This document shows, piece by piece, positions 62,579 to 64,000 of a stretch of DNA of 64,000 nucleotides; position 1 is the first letter of the stretch, and each line of letters begins with the position of its first letter. The notes below the pieces were generated by a model. The model did not search any database, was not told the DNA's origin, and saw only the letters and a list, made by a program, of their open reading frames with translations. The translations under genes were made by a program, and so were the position numbers. Origin of the DNA: Acinetobacter pollinis (GTDB taxonomy: Bacteria > Pseudomonadota > Gammaproteobacteria > Pseudomonadales > Moraxellaceae). The stretch covers positions 47,085 through 111,084 of the forward strand of contig NZ_VTDQ01000005.1 of NCBI RefSeq assembly GCF_015627175.1, read 5' to 3'.

Positions 62579-62606
62579 ACAGGTAAATCTAAATAGATTT
62601 ACCTGT
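62579..62606 (-). terminator. Stem-loop between zupT and the sensor kinase
   Basis: CAGGTAAATCTA/TAGATTTACCTG arms. On the minus strand it is followed by TTTTAAAATT. It contains the kinase stop codon. Confidence 0.6.
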
Positions 62607-63965
62607 ATGTACGACCGTGTCATTAGGCAATACATTTTTATTTTTAAACATTACTTTTGCATTCAATCCACTTAAAATCGATGAATCTGTAAAGGAGAGT
62701 TGACCATCTATGAGTTTCAATGCTGCCTCAACAATAGATAATCCTAAACCACTACCTACAACTTGATGCTGAGTACTTTCTAAGCGGACAAATCGCTCCT
62801 TTACTTTCTTTAGATTGCTCTCATCAATGCCAGGGCCTGCATCGTGAAACTCTACAGTTGTATGCGAATGATCTGCATAAACTTTTATTAAAATTTGACC
62901 ATTGGTACGATTATACTTGATAGCATTATCAATTAAATTTAAAAAAATTGTTTCTAAAATAGACTGCGTTGCCCAGACAAACACTTCTTCATAATGATCG
63001 ACAACAAACTGCATTTGAATATTTTTTTCTTTTGCACTCATTGATAGCTGATTTAAAGCAGTTCGTAATACATCTACTACATTCATCTGCTCTAATTCAT
63101 TTACAGCCATGTCATCTTGATGCGCCAATTTCATAAGCTGATCGACCAAACGAATCATTCGCTGTAAGCTTAGTCTTAAATCCACCATATTTTCATCATA
63201 TTGAGCTGTATTTTGCTTGAGCTTAGATAACAAATTTGTTTGTAAATTAATCGCCGTTAATGGCGTTCTTAACTCATGTGCAGCATTGGCAACAAATGAT
63301 TTTTGCTGAATTTGTGCTTCCTCTATTCGCTTAAATAAATAATTTAACTCATTAATTGCAGGTGAGATCTCAGCAGGCAGTTGCTGAACATGAATGGGTG
63401 ATAAATCAGAGGGATGTCTTACTGAAAAAATCTCTTTAAGTGTAAATAAAGGACGTAAATGTCTCTGGATTAATTTATATAAACCCAAAATACCAAAAGG
63501 TACAAAAAATAAATAAGGCAATAGCATATTAATGGCCAACTCTTTTGCAAGGTTGACACGTACATGATTCAGTTGACTAATTTGAATTTGTTTATCACCA
63601 ATCGGTTTGACATAGATAATGAGTGTTCCACGTGATGTTTTCTGTCTTTTCACGTAGCTTTTATCACTGTATGGCATGAGATAACCGCCAGTCAATCCAG
63701 ATTGTTGCAGATGGTCTTTGGCAACGATATCAATGAAAAAATCAACTTCTCCATAATGACGTTTTGGATTAAATGTCGATGTCCTTAACGTCGGATTATT
63801 TTGCTCTAAAAAGTAAGCCATATGCTCCATTTGGCTATTAATGACTTCTTGAGACTCTTCAAGAGCAATACGATAAGCTGCAAACCCAATGACAACCAAC
63901 AGCAATATACTGAAGATGGAAATTGACCATGACATCTGAGTACTTAATGATTTTTGTTGATACAT
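62589..63965 (-). CDS. Sensor histidine kinase, QseC/PmrB-like
   Basis: A 458-residue inner-membrane kinase. TM1 (about 12-32) is followed by a periplasmic sensor of about 130 residues, then TM2 (about 150-175) and a HAMP-like segment. HisKA has the phospho-histidine in FVANAAHELRTPLTAINLQ. HATPase_c has the N box LIDNAIKYN and G boxes DAGPGID and GSGLGLSIVEAAL. The AHELRTPLTA wording suits the QseC/PmrB branch. Its response regulator is presumably just past the window edge. GG directly abutting the ATG is too close for a normal Shine-Dalgarno, so the true start may differ. Confidence 0.85.
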   Translation of the reverse strand: MYQQKSLSTQMSWSISIFSILLLVVIGFAAYRIALEESQEVINSQMEHMAYFLEQNNPTLRTSTFNPKRHYGEVDFFIDIVAKDHLQQSGLTGGYLMPYSDKSYVKRQKTSRGTLIIYVKPIGDKQIQISQLNHVRVNLAKELAINMLLPYLFFVPFGILGLYKLIQRHLRPLFTLKEIFSVRHPSDLSPIHVQQLPAEISPAINELNYLFKRIEEAQIQQKSFVANAAHELRTPLTAINLQTNLLSKLKQNTAQYDENMVDLRLSLQRMIRLVDQLMKLAHQDDMAVNELEQMNVVDVLRTALNQLSMSAKEKNIQMQFVVDHYEEVFVWATQSILETIFLNLIDNAIKYNRTNGQILIKVYADHSHTTVEFHDAGPGIDESNLKKVKERFVRLESTQHQVVGSGLGLSIVEAALKLIDGQLSFTDSSILSGLNAKVMFKNKNVLPNDTVVHTGKSI

Positions 63966-64000
63966 CCTACGTACTGAGCTGCATAAACGATGTATATACA

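Noticed and set aside
63966..64000. Tail of a response-regulator gene upstream of the sensor kinase
   Set aside because: Only 35 bases remain. No frame shows a recognisable response-regulator ending, so no feature was called.

Overview
The window is a 64-kb stretch of an AT-rich gammaproteobacterial chromosome, almost certainly Acinetobacter. The genus call rests on gene order and protein style: pilM back to back with ponA, a murein cluster running rsmH-ftsL-ftsI-murE-murF-mraY and ending there, histidine genes broken up by unrelated genes (hisB-hisH, hisA, hisF, with thrB head to head with hisF), and a large set of TonB-dependent receptors. The species cannot be fixed from the sequence alone. 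There is no insertion sequence, prophage, CRISPR array or rRNA operon.

Layout. 1-11.0 kb: the edge of pilM, the class A penicillin-binding protein ponA, rlmA, and the murein/division operon on the minus strand. 11.4-19.0 kb: a small exported protein, gltX, tRNA-Ala and tRNA-Glu, then a 5.3-kb accessory segment (DMT exporter with a TetR regulator, LysO-type lysine exporter, amino-acid permease, alpha/beta hydrolase) closed by two more identical tRNA-Glu genes. 19.1-23.7 kb: metal handling (FecA-like receptor, CDF metal exporter, a DUF4198 protein behind a good Fur box). 23.7-35.5 kb: housekeeping and signalling (ettA, an SDR, tex, ompR-envZ, an acetate/succinate CoA-transferase, YpeA), a Fur-boxed Nramp transporter and two identical tRNA-Phe genes. 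35.6-41.7 kb: the histidine genes with small membrane proteins and thrB. 41.7-47.9 kb: one minus-strand unit, exbD-tonB-receptor-exbB, followed by a phospholipase D-like gene broken by one in-frame stop and by a CDP-diacylglycerol diphosphatase. 48.1-51.9 kb: tRNA-Thr, a small exported protein, a DMT transporter, and a methyltransferase/FAD-oxidoreductase pair. 52.3-57.1 kb: an OprC-type copper receptor with a DUF2946 partner, and an FhuA-like siderophore receptor. 57.6-64 kb: the phosphate uptake operon pstSCAB behind a Pho box, a ZIP-family zinc importer and a QseC-like sensor kinase.

The unifying theme outside housekeeping is nutrient-metal and phosphate acquisition: four TonB-dependent receptors, one complete TonB-ExbB-ExbD energising set, Nramp, ZIP and CDF metal transporters, and the Pst system. 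The most unusual unit is the TonB operon that also carries two exported phospholipid-cleaving enzymes. It has a nested dyad just upstream of its first gene, and a stop codon that falls exactly between the two HKD halves of the phospholipase. No wholly new system is evident. The items most worth follow-up are that operon, the tRNA-Glu-flanked accessory segment, the stem-loop between pstS and pstC, and several well-defined regulatory dyads.
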